Part shown: positions 15,838 through 23,588 of the stretch, piece after piece
Numbering within the stretch: the first letter of the stretch is position 1
How the letters are laid out: every line of letters begins with the position of its first letter
Assembly: GCA_012103295.1 (NCBI GenBank)
Contig: WLXB01000016.1
Span: 1-41,086 of the forward strand
Reading direction: 5' to 3'
DNA length: 41,086 nucleotides
Origin: Alphaproteobacteria bacterium
GTDB taxonomy: Bacteria > Pseudomonadota > Alphaproteobacteria > Rhodospirillales > Rhodospirillaceae
Notes under the pieces: generated by a model
Told to the model about the DNA's origin: nothing
Seen by the model: only the letters and a program-made list of their open reading frames with translations
Database searches by the model: none
Position numbers and translations under genes: made by a program

Positions 15838-18003
15838 TCAGACAATACCGTAGCCGGAGGTGGGTAAAGGCAGACGGCGCAAACGCTGGCCCGTTGCGGC
15901 AAAGAGCGCATTAGCAACGGCAGGTGCGGTGGCCGGAACCGCCGCTTCGCCAGCCCCGCCGACAATTTCTTCCGACTCCAGCAACTTCACCTCCACTTCG
16001 GGCATATTGGCCAGACGCACGGCGTCGTAGTCGTGGAAGTTGGATTGCTCGACCACACCGTCCTTGATGGTGATCTCGCCGAACAGTGCCGCTGTGAGAG
16101 CGTAAGTGATACCGCTTTCCATTTGATGCACGACGTTAGAGGGGTCGAGCGCAAAGCCGCAATCGTAAGCGCACCAGATTTTTACGACTTCAAGATCTCC
16201 GCTCGAAACATCGACCTCCGCCACTTGCGCGTTGACCGAACCGAAACCAGGACAGAATGCTATTCCAAGACCACGACCTGACGGCATTTCTCGACCCCAG
16301 CCAGCCATTTCGGCAACCTTATCCAGCACCGCAATTTCGCGTGGCTTATCGACAATCAAGCTGCGGCGAAATTCGTAAGGGTCCTTGCCGGCAAAGTGCG
16401 CCAGCTCGTCCATGGCGCTTTCGGAGAAGAATCCGTTCTGTGACGACGACACGCCGCGCCAGAATCCAACGGGCACAATCGGCTTGTACTCAACATAGTC
16501 AATCAAAGTGTTTGGAATCGCGTAGGAGCCACCAACTGCGCCACCGACTGATGTAGGGTCAGGAAAGTTGCGCGGGCGATTCTGAAACTGCAGGATCGAT
16601 TCCCCGGCCAGGCGACTATGCATCGCGACCAAATTGCCTTCGTCATCCAGGGCCGCTTTGATTCGGGCGACATAGGCCGCGCGATAAAAATCATGTTGGA
16701 TGTCTTGTTCCCGGGTCCAGATTAGGCTGACCGGGCGCCCTTTAACCGCCATAGCAGCCTGTACCGATTGACGGGCGAAGTCGGGCTCCCATTTGCGACC
16801 GAAGCCTCCACCCGCAAAAGTGTTCTGAAGGCTTACGTTTTCTAGTGGCAGTCCTGTCAGGCGGGCCGCCTCTTCACGCGCCAAATCTTGCTGTTGATGT
16901 GGTGACCACATCTGACAATGGTCATCGGTGACCAACGCAGTCGATGCCATCGGCTCCATACAGGCATGAGCCAAGAACGGCACTTCATACTCCGCTTCAA
17001 ACGCACGAGCTGAGTCAGCAATCACGGCGGGCGCATCACCTTTAGTGCCAAAGAAGGGGCGGGCCTCATCGTCAAGTGACACGCGCATTTCTTGCCACAT
17101 GTCATGGGAGTTTAGGCTGTCCATGCCTTTAAAGTCCCATTCGACATCGAGAGATTCGGCTGCCTTTTTGGCTTGCCAAAAGGTCTCTGCAATAACTGCA
17201 AGCCCCCCTTCAACATCTGTCACAGCAACAACGCCCGGGTGAGATAAAATCTCCGCACGATCATCGCGGATAATTTCACCGCCATATACGGGCGACGTAC
17301 GCAACGCCGCATACAATTTGCCGTCTAGCGCAACATCCGCACCATAGGCAGCAGAGCCATCAACTTTTGCCGGTGTATCTTTGCGGGGGACAACTTTGCC
17401 CAACAACTTAAAGTCTGCACGGTCTTTGAGTACCGGCTCCTCTAATGGAACGAGCTGAGCGGCCGCGCCTGCGACCTCTCCAAAACGCACCGACCGACCA
17501 CTTTCTGCATGCGTAATGATTCCGCGATCGACGGAAAGTTCAGCCGCCTCAACGCTGAGGCGCTTAGCAGCCGCGCGCACCAGTATGTCTTTTGCGGCCG
17601 CGCCTGTTTTCCGAAGAACGTCATAATAGCCACGGGTCGCATCTGACCCGCCGGTGGATTGCCGGCCTTCTTTCGCTGGATTGCCATAAGCGGGGTTGGC
17701 AGTCGCCAATCTGACCTCAACCAAATCCCAATCGGCATCCATCTCCTCTGCGACAATTTTGGGCAGCGTTGTGTAAACGCCCTGACCGATCTCAACGCCA
17801 GGCACAACGATCGAAACACGGTTGTCTGACGTCACCTGAACAAACGCGTTCAACTCGGCTTTTTCACCCTCCGCGATCGCGGCCTCTGACCGAGGTAAGC
17901 GCGCGCCCAATATAAGTCCGCCTGCTGTAGCGGAGGTTACAAAAAACGTCCGCCGGCTGAGTCGAGTTTTCGACGGTGCAGGACGAGTTGGATGAAAGGT
18001 CAT
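15838..18003 (-). CDS. Tat-exported molybdenum hydroxylase large subunit (isoquinoline 1-oxidoreductase beta / IorB-like)
   Basis: The 721-residue protein has a twin-arginine signal, LSRRTFFVTSATAGG (15-29). It belongs to the xanthine-dehydrogenase superfamily large subunit in its exported IorB form: VEIGQGVYTTLPKIVAEE, MWSPHQQQDLAREEAARLTG, the glycine-rich AGGGFGRKWEPDF that contacts the molybdopterin cytosine dinucleotide cofactor, and GGAGEAAVPATAPAVANAL carrying the catalytic glutamate. Family members hydroxylate N-heterocycles or oxidise aldehydes and normally need a small two-[2Fe-2S] subunit (IorA), usually encoded next door. None is visible here, so the partner is encoded elsewhere or is a cytochrome-type subunit. 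It is divergent from the methyltransferase at 18261. Confidence 0.9.
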   Translation of the reverse strand: MTFHPTRPAPSKTRLSRRTFFVTSATAGGLILGARLPRSEAAIAEGEKAELNAFVQVTSDNRVSIVVPGVEIGQGVYTTLPKIVAEEMDADWDLVEVRLATANPAYGNPAKEGRQSTGGSDATRGYYDVLRKTGAAAKDILVRAAAKRLSVEAAELSVDRGIITHAESGRSVRFGEVAGAAAQLVPLEEPVLKDRADFKLLGKVVPRKDTPAKVDGSAAYGADVALDGKLYAALRTSPVYGGEIIRDDRAEILSHPGVVAVTDVEGGLAVIAETFWQAKKAAESLDVEWDFKGMDSLNSHDMWQEMRVSLDDEARPFFGTKGDAPAVIADSARAFEAEYEVPFLAHACMEPMASTALVTDDHCQMWSPHQQQDLAREEAARLTGLPLENVSLQNTFAGGGFGRKWEPDFARQSVQAAMAVKGRPVSLIWTREQDIQHDFYRAAYVARIKAALDDEGNLVAMHSRLAGESILQFQNRPRNFPDPTSVGGAVGGSYAIPNTLIDYVEYKPIVPVGFWRGVSSSQNGFFSESAMDELAHFAGKDPYEFRRSLIVDKPREIAVLDKVAEMAGWGREMPSGRGLGIAFCPGFGSVNAQVAEVDVSSGDLEVVKIWCAYDCGFALDPSNVVHQMESGITYALTAALFGEITIKDGVVEQSNFHDYDAVRLANMPEVEVKLLESEEIVGGAGEAAVPATAPAVANALFAATGQRLRRLPLPTSGYGIV

Positions 18004-18148
18004 GACAGGCTTCCTTGGGTCGAATCATGGCTGCAAGTTTTACGGGTTAGGTGTACCATAGGGACAATCCGGGGCCAAAGAAGACCGACGAATATCGAGC
18101 AAACAATCATCCGGCGAACAGAGCGCAGAAGCTGGCAGTTTTTGAACT

Positions 18149-18177
18149 TTGACCAAATTCAGAGTGGTCATTGTATG
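18149..18177 (+). promoter_or_regulatory. Candidate promoter with overlapping 6-bp dyad
   Basis: TTGACC (18149-18154) is spaced 17 bases from TGTATG (18172-18177), a fair -35 and a weak -10. A perfect dyad TGACCA-N9-TGGTCA (18150-18155 and 18165-18170) overlaps the -35 box and spacer, as expected for a repressor site. It lies about 90 bases upstream of the methyltransferase start. The rest of the 18004-18260 divergent gap shows nothing else I can name. Confidence 0.4.
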
Positions 18178-18260
18178 GCGTTTCCCAGGCAGTCCCTAGT
18201 ATCACTCCCCCTTCGTTGATACTTTCGTGCCTTGTTCAACGCTTCATAAGGCTTCCCGCC

Positions 18261-19325
18261 ATGATGGATTACACCCTTCGTCAACATGGACGCGCCACGC
18301 TGGATTTCTTGTCGGCGTTCGGCCCATCAATCGGCCCATTGATGAAAGACCAACACACCGCGCTGGAGTCGGCGAACCTCAACGATGAAACGCTGGTAGA
18401 CGACCTTGATGAGCGCGCCAAGCAAATTGAGACAGTGCTTGAAAAGGTCCCCGCCTTCCGCTCCGCTAATTTGGTCGGTGAATGGCATGGCGAACATCAC
18501 GGTCGTACGGCAGCGGCAGCTTTTGAGGAAATCAAGAATGACCTCGCTTCAGATTTTGAGACATTGGCGTCTGGCGGCACAACACTAGCGTACAATCCCG
18601 ATCTAGAGATTCCTAAGTACTGGCCCTACCCTATTCACCGGACCACAGGTGGCTGGGATGGTCACCGGCACATGGGGTTCATTCACGGCGAGTTGGTCCA
18701 CCGCTACATCGTTGGCAAGGCGGCTAAGCCGCCAGCCGCTGGCGGAGCGCCAACTGATATCTATGCAGACCGTCGTAACTTTGCCGAGCAGGCGCCACGC
18801 CGGGACTACGAACACGTTGTAGAGATCGGCTGCTCCTCGGGGCCTTACACCACAAAACTGTCTGAGGTTTTCCCTAAAGCAAAAATTTCGGCCTGTGACA
18901 TCTCAATCGCTCAACTCGAACAGGCACAACGCAACGGCAACAAACTCGGTCACAGCTGGAACCTGTTCCACGCCGATGGTCGCAATACAGAGCTAGCCGA
19001 CGAGAGCTGCGACTTGTTCACCTCCTACATCATTCTGCATGAACTCCCTGTCGACGTGATCACCGATATCTTGCGCGAAGGTTTCCGCGCCTTGAAATCA
19101 GGTGGAGATTTATTGTTTGGTGATGTTGCGCCTTACAACGCGCTCAATAAGGTGGCTGCTTGGCGCACCGATTACATGGCTAAATATGGCGGCGAACCGT
19201 TCTGGCGGGGCTCTTCAACCATGGATATGGTTGGCGTTATGAAAGACATTGGCTTCGTCGACATCAAATACGAGGGCATGGCACCCAATAACTATCCGTG
19301 GGTGACCTACGGTCGGAAGCCGTAA
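18261..19325 (+). CDS. Class I SAM-dependent methyltransferase with N-terminal helical extension
   Basis: The 354-residue product has an N-terminal region of about 175 residues without a recognised domain, then a class I methyltransferase core: VVEIGCSSGPYTTKL (motif I), ISACDISIAQLEQA (motif II acidic residue), HADGRNTELADESCDLFTSY and LKSGGDLLFGDVAPYN. The N-terminal region includes many His and Trp residues (GEWHGEHHG and RHMGFIHGELVHRY). The acceptor substrate cannot be told. ATG 18261 (another ATG follows at once) is chosen because AAGG precedes it; longer starts run into the promoter region. The gene is followed after six bases by a 99-residue protein of an unrecognised family, so the pair is probably one transcription unit. 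Confidence 0.82.
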   Translation: MMDYTLRQHGRATLDFLSAFGPSIGPLMKDQHTALESANLNDETLVDDLDERAKQIETVLEKVPAFRSANLVGEWHGEHHGRTAAAAFEEIKNDLASDFETLASGGTTLAYNPDLEIPKYWPYPIHRTTGGWDGHRHMGFIHGELVHRYIVGKAAKPPAAGGAPTDIYADRRNFAEQAPRRDYEHVVEIGCSSGPYTTKLSEVFPKAKISACDISIAQLEQAQRNGNKLGHSWNLFHADGRNTELADESCDLFTSYIILHELPVDVITDILREGFRALKSGGDLLFGDVAPYNALNKVAAWRTDYMAKYGGEPFWRGSSTMDMVGVMKDIGFVDIKYEGMAPNNYPWVTYGRKP

Positions 19326-19331
19326 CGCATT

Positions 19332-19631
19332 ATGTCAGACCGAAAGACCTATCCTGCAACGAAGAAACCTCGAAAACGCAAAGCCCTTCGCCCGGAAGAC
19401 ATCGATAACGTTGGTCAAGCGATCCTAACTTTGGCACAAGAGCTTTGGGCGGTTAAGGACCGGCAGGCTGTTACCGAAGCGGTGCTAAAAGCGCGCGGCA
19501 TCGACATCAGCGAAGAGGTCGACACACATATTCCCGATGCGTCATTAGAAGCAAAATTATCCGCAGCGCGTGAAGCCCTTGTTCAGAAAATTGTAATGGA
19601 TTTGACCGGCGACTACGGCCCGCTTGAATAA
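19332..19631 (+). CDS. Small helical protein of unrecognised family (DRQAV motif), copy 1
   Basis: The 99-residue soluble protein has a basic N-terminus (KKPRKRKALRPEDID) followed by mostly helical sequence. Its core, LAQELWAVKDRQAVTEAVL followed by G, I and a PDA turn, is shared with the 125-residue protein at 33604 (LAGEIWVNRDRQAVMEHLL, then PDA and DAR). I do not recognise the family. It sits six bases after a methyltransferase stop codon, and the other copy sits just upstream of two methyltransferase-like genes, so a partnership with methyltransferases is suggested but unproven. There is no signal peptide or membrane segment. Confidence 0.7.
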   Translation: MSDRKTYPATKKPRKRKALRPEDIDNVGQAILTLAQELWAVKDRQAVTEAVLKARGIDISEEVDTHIPDASLEAKLSAAREALVQKIVMDLTGDYGPLE

Positions 19632-19660
19632 GGGATTTCTGCGTTTAGGATCCAATAGTT

Positions 19661-20422
19661 CTATGAACGGTCAACGCGCAAGACATCAAGTGCCGGGTAT
19701 TCCACCAACAGACTTGTCCGTATGTAATGGTTGGTGCCACGGTGGACATGTTTAGCGGTCGCGGCTGCCAACACATGGGTGTCTGCTAAAAGCGACTCAA
19801 TCTCTCGGCGATCATCTTCGGAATGATATTCAAGATAGATTTGATCGATGTCACTTAGCTTGCTCTTCAAGGCCCCTAGCACGGGTAGCTCTGCACCTTC
19901 TGTGTCGACTTTCAGAATAGAAATTCGACCCAGCTTAAGTTCACTCATCATTTTACCTGCGTGCCGCAGTTCGACGGATTGGTTCGACTCAGACGTCTCG
20001 GCGCTGTTGTACAAAGAATTTTGCAGGCTCTGAGTAGCTCCTTCAAACAACGGCATGCTCGTGTCTTCCGAATACAATCCAATTGGAAACACTTCGGTGT
20101 TTGGAAACTGCGCAACGTTCTGCCGCAAATATTCAACGGCGCCAGGAGATGGCTCGAAGCAATAACAGCGAGCAGCGCTGAAATGAGCCGCCATAAAAAC
20201 TGTAAACGCCCCAACGTTTGCACCTACGTCCACGATGGTTTCAACCTCGTAACCGGGAATCGGCAGGACGGGATAGTCCTTTCCCTCGAGAATGCGTCGA
20301 ACGTGATGCCCCGTGTTTGCGACGTCGGGAAATTGAAAACGATAAGATCCGCTTTTGGCATCAACCTGCACGGTGGATGTGTTGTCGTAGTGGGACTCGG
20401 ATTTAGGCGGGGCGGCATTCAT
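19661..20422 (-). CDS. FkbM-family methyltransferase
   Basis: The 253-residue protein carries the FkbM domain: IVDVGANVGAFTVFMAAHF (SAM motif I), CYCFEPSPGAVEYLRQNV, and SILKVDTEGAELPVLGAL, the hallmark of the family. FkbM enzymes O-methylate sugars, lipids or polyketides. The ATG at 20422 is used; a TTG twelve codons upstream (20458) is in frame, and neither has a good ribosome site. It is convergent with the small protein gene at 19332 and divergent from the GGDEF gene. The 20423-20656 gap holds the two promoters, with no site I can name. Confidence 0.85.
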   Translation of the reverse strand: MNAAPPKSESHYDNTSTVQVDAKSGSYRFQFPDVANTGHHVRRILEGKDYPVLPIPGYEVETIVDVGANVGAFTVFMAAHFSAARCYCFEPSPGAVEYLRQNVAQFPNTEVFPIGLYSEDTSMPLFEGATQSLQNSLYNSAETSESNQSVELRHAGKMMSELKLGRISILKVDTEGAELPVLGALKSKLSDIDQIYLEYHSEDDRREIESLLADTHVLAAATAKHVHRGTNHYIRTSLLVEYPALDVLRVDRS

Positions 20423-20656
20423 GGCGCCGGTATAGATGTCGCGGTGGTCCTCACGCAATAGTGTCTATGATCCTCAGCCTGACAACCGCCCAATAGCTGG
20501 GCTTTCCGACCATTCCACCTGATCAAAACTGCCAAAACCGGCCTCTCTTCGCCAAGGGTCAACACTCTTATTGGTTGTATTTATAAGCCAGTCTGTCGTA
20601 AATAAGGCGAAATGGCCTGCATAGACTGGCCAAACATTCACCATAGGGAACGCTGC

Positions 20657-21607
20657 ATGCCTCTGGAATCTGACTTTAAGCACGACGACATCCACATTTT
20701 GGTGGTTGATGGTGCCAGCGCCAAGGCTGAGTCGCTTACCAAAAGCCTCAGAGAAGCCGGTTTCAAAAAGCCAAATATATTGGTCGCGCCGTCTTTCGAT
20801 GTCGCGGTGAGTACTGTCGAAAAAGAAAAAATACACGTCGCACTCATCAACTACGACCTGGCATCTCGCACAGGCTTCGAACTCATGGAGGAGCTTGCGA
20901 GAATGGGAAACCCACTGCCGGTCATCATGACAGCAGAGAAAAAAGATTCGAAGATTGATTCCGGGGCAATGGATCGCGGTGCTTACGATTACCTCATCCA
21001 TTCTGAAATCGATCCCGAACTTTTAGAGCGCACGATCAGATACACCGTCATCCGCCGTAAGCTGGAAGATCAATTGGTCCACGCGGCTCTCTACGATGAA
21101 CTTTCAGGCTTGCCAAACCGCCGCGCGTTTTTTGATCGGCTAAAACAAGGCTTGTTTCGGGCTGACCGTCACAAACAAGAACTTTCGATTGTCTACATTG
21201 ATCTCAACGGATTCAAAGCCGTCAACGACACCCATGGGCATCAGGCAGGCGACGAGGTCATTCGAGAAATAGGCGAACGACTTCAGATATGCTTGCGCCG
21301 CACGGACACCCCAGCGCGGCTTGGCGGTGATGAATTCGCCTGCATTTTAGAAGACTTTCGCGATCGAGAGGCCGCGCTCGCTGTGATCGACAAAATCGTA
21401 AACATCTTCGCTGAACCAATTCCCTACGAAGGTGTTGACCATCAGATTGGTGGGAGCCTTGGCGTGTCCTTCTACCCGGAGAACGCGACGGAAGCAGACT
21501 TGCTCATCCAACTCGCTGATGAGTCCATGTATCAGGCCAAGGTTAAATCTCGTCGAACGGGCAAACCGGAAGTGATCATTGCGACCCCAGAGGAAAAAAC
21601 AGCTTAA
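20657..21607 (+). CDS. Diguanylate cyclase with degenerate receiver domain
   Basis: The 316-residue protein has an N-terminal receiver-like domain (about 12-130) and a C-terminal GGDEF domain (about 140-305). The active-site loop is RLGGDEFACI (221-230), and the product-inhibition site RxxD (R214-D217) stands five residues before GGDEF, so it should make cyclic di-GMP with feedback control. In the receiver, the phosphoacceptor position reads ALINYDLASRTGFEL: Asn65 replaces the expected Asp eight residues before the Gly. The usual paired acids after the first strand are reduced to VVDGAS. Phosphorylation control is therefore doubtful. The start at 20657 follows AGGGAA by six bases. Confidence 0.88.
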   Translation: MPLESDFKHDDIHILVVDGASAKAESLTKSLREAGFKKPNILVAPSFDVAVSTVEKEKIHVALINYDLASRTGFELMEELARMGNPLPVIMTAEKKDSKIDSGAMDRGAYDYLIHSEIDPELLERTIRYTVIRRKLEDQLVHAALYDELSGLPNRRAFFDRLKQGLFRADRHKQELSIVYIDLNGFKAVNDTHGHQAGDEVIREIGERLQICLRRTDTPARLGGDEFACILEDFRDREAALAVIDKIVNIFAEPIPYEGVDHQIGGSLGVSFYPENATEADLLIQLADESMYQAKVKSRRTGKPEVIIATPEEKTA

Positions 21608-21615
21608 GCGATACA

Positions 21616-22218
21616 TCACGTGAGTGATATGGGCTCAGTCGCCTTTGTGGCGCAAAGACGCTGCCGAACGGCTGGCCGCGGCACTTGCTCCGCCCCATGT
21701 TCGTAGGCAACAACGGTAAGGCTGCCTGCAAACGCGCTTAGCAATTCACCCGGCTGCAACAGAAAGTCAGGATTTCTAGGGCGCCCGAACTTCTCGTTCC
21801 CCGCCCCGAACGTCTCTATCAAGAGAACACCATCTGCCATCAACGCCTCCACGAGAAAAGGGAAGTGAACCCGATAGAGATAGTTGGTCATTACGATGCC
21901 GTCGAACGTATTCACCGAGAATGGCCACCCATCGTCCTCTATATTCGCTTCTAGAATTGTTAAGCCGTTGCTCCCTGAAAGATCCGATAACCCTGAAGTA
22001 TCGATATCAACCGCAGTCACCTCATACCCTGCACCAAGCAAGTGGCGCGTATGGCGTCCATGCCCGGCCGCAACGTCGAGAACTCTTCCTCCAGCGCGAA
22101 TAAGAGGTGCAAACCGTGTTACCCACGGTGAGGCAGCAATATCTGGATCATTGGGACGGTCAAAGCTCGACATACCGGATGACTTTCTCCTCAGATCGGC
22201 TGACAACACCCTACTCAT
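21616..22218 (-). CDS. Class I SAM-dependent methyltransferase (small, TehB/Methyltransf-11-like)
   Basis: The 200-residue enzyme has a single-domain class I fold: GGRVLDVAAGHGRHTRHLLG (motif I), YEVTAVDIDTSGL (motif II) and FDGIVMTNYLYRVHFPFL (motif IV), with LMADGVLLIETFGAGNEKFG behind it. The phrase GNEKFGRPRNPDFLLQPGEL is shared with many proteobacterial small methyltransferases of unknown substrate. ATG 22218 has AGGAG three bases upstream; the ATG at 22173 also has an upstream AGGAGA at a longer distance. The gene is convergent with the GGDEF gene, eight bases away, and divergent from the dipeptidase homologue. Confidence 0.82.
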   Translation of the reverse strand: MSRVLSADLRRKSSGMSSFDRPNDPDIAASPWVTRFAPLIRAGGRVLDVAAGHGRHTRHLLGAGYEVTAVDIDTSGLSDLSGSNGLTILEANIEDDGWPFSVNTFDGIVMTNYLYRVHFPFLVEALMADGVLLIETFGAGNEKFGRPRNPDFLLQPGELLSAFAGSLTVVAYEHGAEQVPRPAVRQRLCATKATEPISLT

Positions 22219-22272
22219 CGACTCCTGCCGCCCGACAAAGGTAGCATGACGCCCGATGACGAGGAGTATTCA

Positions 22273-23493
22273 ATGAGTCGTATAGCGTTTTTTGGTCTAG
22301 GTCTGGGCACCCTATTGTTGGCAGCCCCATCCTTCACGTCTGCACAAGATGCTCGGGCCCTGCATGACCGCATCATTACTTTTGACGCTGAAATAGACGT
22401 CCCGTTTGAGTTCATGGAAGAGGCCAACGATGTCGGCAACGAAACTGGCATGCAGGTGGACTTACCCAAAATGGACCGCGGCGGCCTAGACGGTGCCCTC
22501 TTCGTGAACTGGGTGCTGCAGGGTGGGAGAACGCCATCCGCATACCTAGCGGCTCGCTCTGATGCAGAAAAGAAATTCACTGCGATTGAAAAGATGATTC
22601 TGACTTATCCGGGTCGCATTGGGCTCGCCCGGACCGCAGATGAAGCTGAAAAGCTAGTCGCGGAAGGGAAACACTTTGCAGTCATGGGCATGGTCAACGC
22701 CTGGCCAATTGGCCCGAACCTCGATTGGCTACCTGAGTTATATAATCGAGGCCTGCGCAACATCACGCTTAATCATGCCGGACACAATCAATTCGCGGAT
22801 TCGTCACGGCCACGCGCACAACTCAACGACAACAAACAAGAACACGTTGGCCTATCTCAACTTGGCAGAAGCTTAGTCGGCATGATGAACGATCTCGGCA
22901 TCATCGTTGATGTCTCGCAGGTCACTGCGCAAACGGTGTTTCAAGCAGCAGAATTGTCACGGGCGCCGATCATTGCGTCGCATTCAGGTGTGAAGAACAT
23001 CATCAAAACGTCTCGCAATCTAACCGATACTGAAATGTTAGCCATAAAGCAGACCGGCGGCGCGGTTGGCATCGTCGCGTTCTCGAGTTACCTCCGCCCG
23101 TCTTTGCCGGGTCAAGGCGCCGCATTCGGTGCCATTTTAGGTGAGTATGGCACAACAAATTTGGCCGAGATTACGGCAGCATTTTCACCCGAAAAGGTCG
23201 AGCAATTTAAAATCGCTTTTGCCGCGTATGAGAAAGAGTTCCCTCCCGCAACTGTCGCGGACTATGTCGACTCGATTGCCTACGCTGTCGACCTGCTCGG
23301 CATAAACCATGTGATGATTAGTTCGGATATCGAGCATGGGGGCGGTGTCACCGGCTGGATGAACGCCGGTGAAGCCTCCGGGGTTACAGAAGAGCTTGTC
23401 TCCCGGGGCTATACAGAGGACCAAATTGCCAAACTTTGGTGGGGGAATTTTGCCCGCATCTGGCGCGCTGTAGAATCGACCGCAGCCAATTAG
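22273..23493 (+). CDS. M19 membrane-dipeptidase homologue with lost metal ligands (predicted pseudoenzyme)
   Basis: The 406-residue protein has a Sec signal (MSRIAFFGLGLGTLLLAAPS, cleavage near FTSA) and aligns along its length with the dipeptidase at 29744. In active M19 enzymes the zinc ligands are HxD, Glu, His and His. Here the first motif is FDAEID (His replaced by Glu40, Asp42 kept), the glutamate of GIEN is replaced in MGMVN (Val141), and DVSH has become DVSQ (Gln216). The last His (ASHSG, His237) and the catalytic-site Asp (SSDIEHGGG, Asp352) remain. A two-zinc site cannot form as in the family, so it is unlikely to cleave dipeptides normally. ATG 22273 follows AGGAG by six bases. Confidence 0.88.
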   Translation: MSRIAFFGLGLGTLLLAAPSFTSAQDARALHDRIITFDAEIDVPFEFMEEANDVGNETGMQVDLPKMDRGGLDGALFVNWVLQGGRTPSAYLAARSDAEKKFTAIEKMILTYPGRIGLARTADEAEKLVAEGKHFAVMGMVNAWPIGPNLDWLPELYNRGLRNITLNHAGHNQFADSSRPRAQLNDNKQEHVGLSQLGRSLVGMMNDLGIIVDVSQVTAQTVFQAAELSRAPIIASHSGVKNIIKTSRNLTDTEMLAIKQTGGAVGIVAFSSYLRPSLPGQGAAFGAILGEYGTTNLAEITAAFSPEKVEQFKIAFAAYEKEFPPATVADYVDSIAYAVDLLGINHVMISSDIEHGGGVTGWMNAGEASGVTEELVSRGYTEDQIAKLWWGNFARIWRAVESTAAN

Positions 23494-23499
23494 CACAAT

Positions 23500-23528
23500 T
23501 TGACGCAGTGCAGCAAAAAGCCTAAGAA
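23500..23528 (+). promoter_or_regulatory. Candidate promoter of the mutA operon
   Basis: TTGACG (23500-23505, five of six to the sigma-70 -35 consensus) stands 17 bases before TAAGAA (23523-23528), a weak -10. It is correctly placed upstream of mutA, whose GTG at 23589 follows AGGTGGA by eight bases. Confidence 0.35.
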
Positions 23529-23541
23529 CATAAGGATACTA

Positions 23542-23560
23542 GGCGTTACACGCCCGTTTT
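23542..23560 (+). terminator. Short hairpin with T run before mutA
   Basis: GGCGT-TAC-ACGCC (23542-23554) is a perfect 5-bp stem with a 3-base loop, followed by CGTTTT. It lies between the dipeptidase homologue and mutA. It could end the upstream transcript or attenuate a transcript begun at the promoter just before it. Confidence 0.35.
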
Positions 23561-23588
23561 CCCTGTTTCTTGTAGGTGGAGCAAAGCG

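Noticed and set aside
21615-21628. ATCAC-GTGA-GTGAT hairpin between the convergent GGDEF and methyltransferase genes
   Set aside because: Five-bp AT-containing stem without a T run on either strand; too weak to call a terminator.
22273-23493. Calling the first M19 homologue a pseudogene
   Set aside because: The frame is full length with an intact signal peptide and a strong ribosome site; only the metal ligands are changed, so a repurposed protein fits better than decay.
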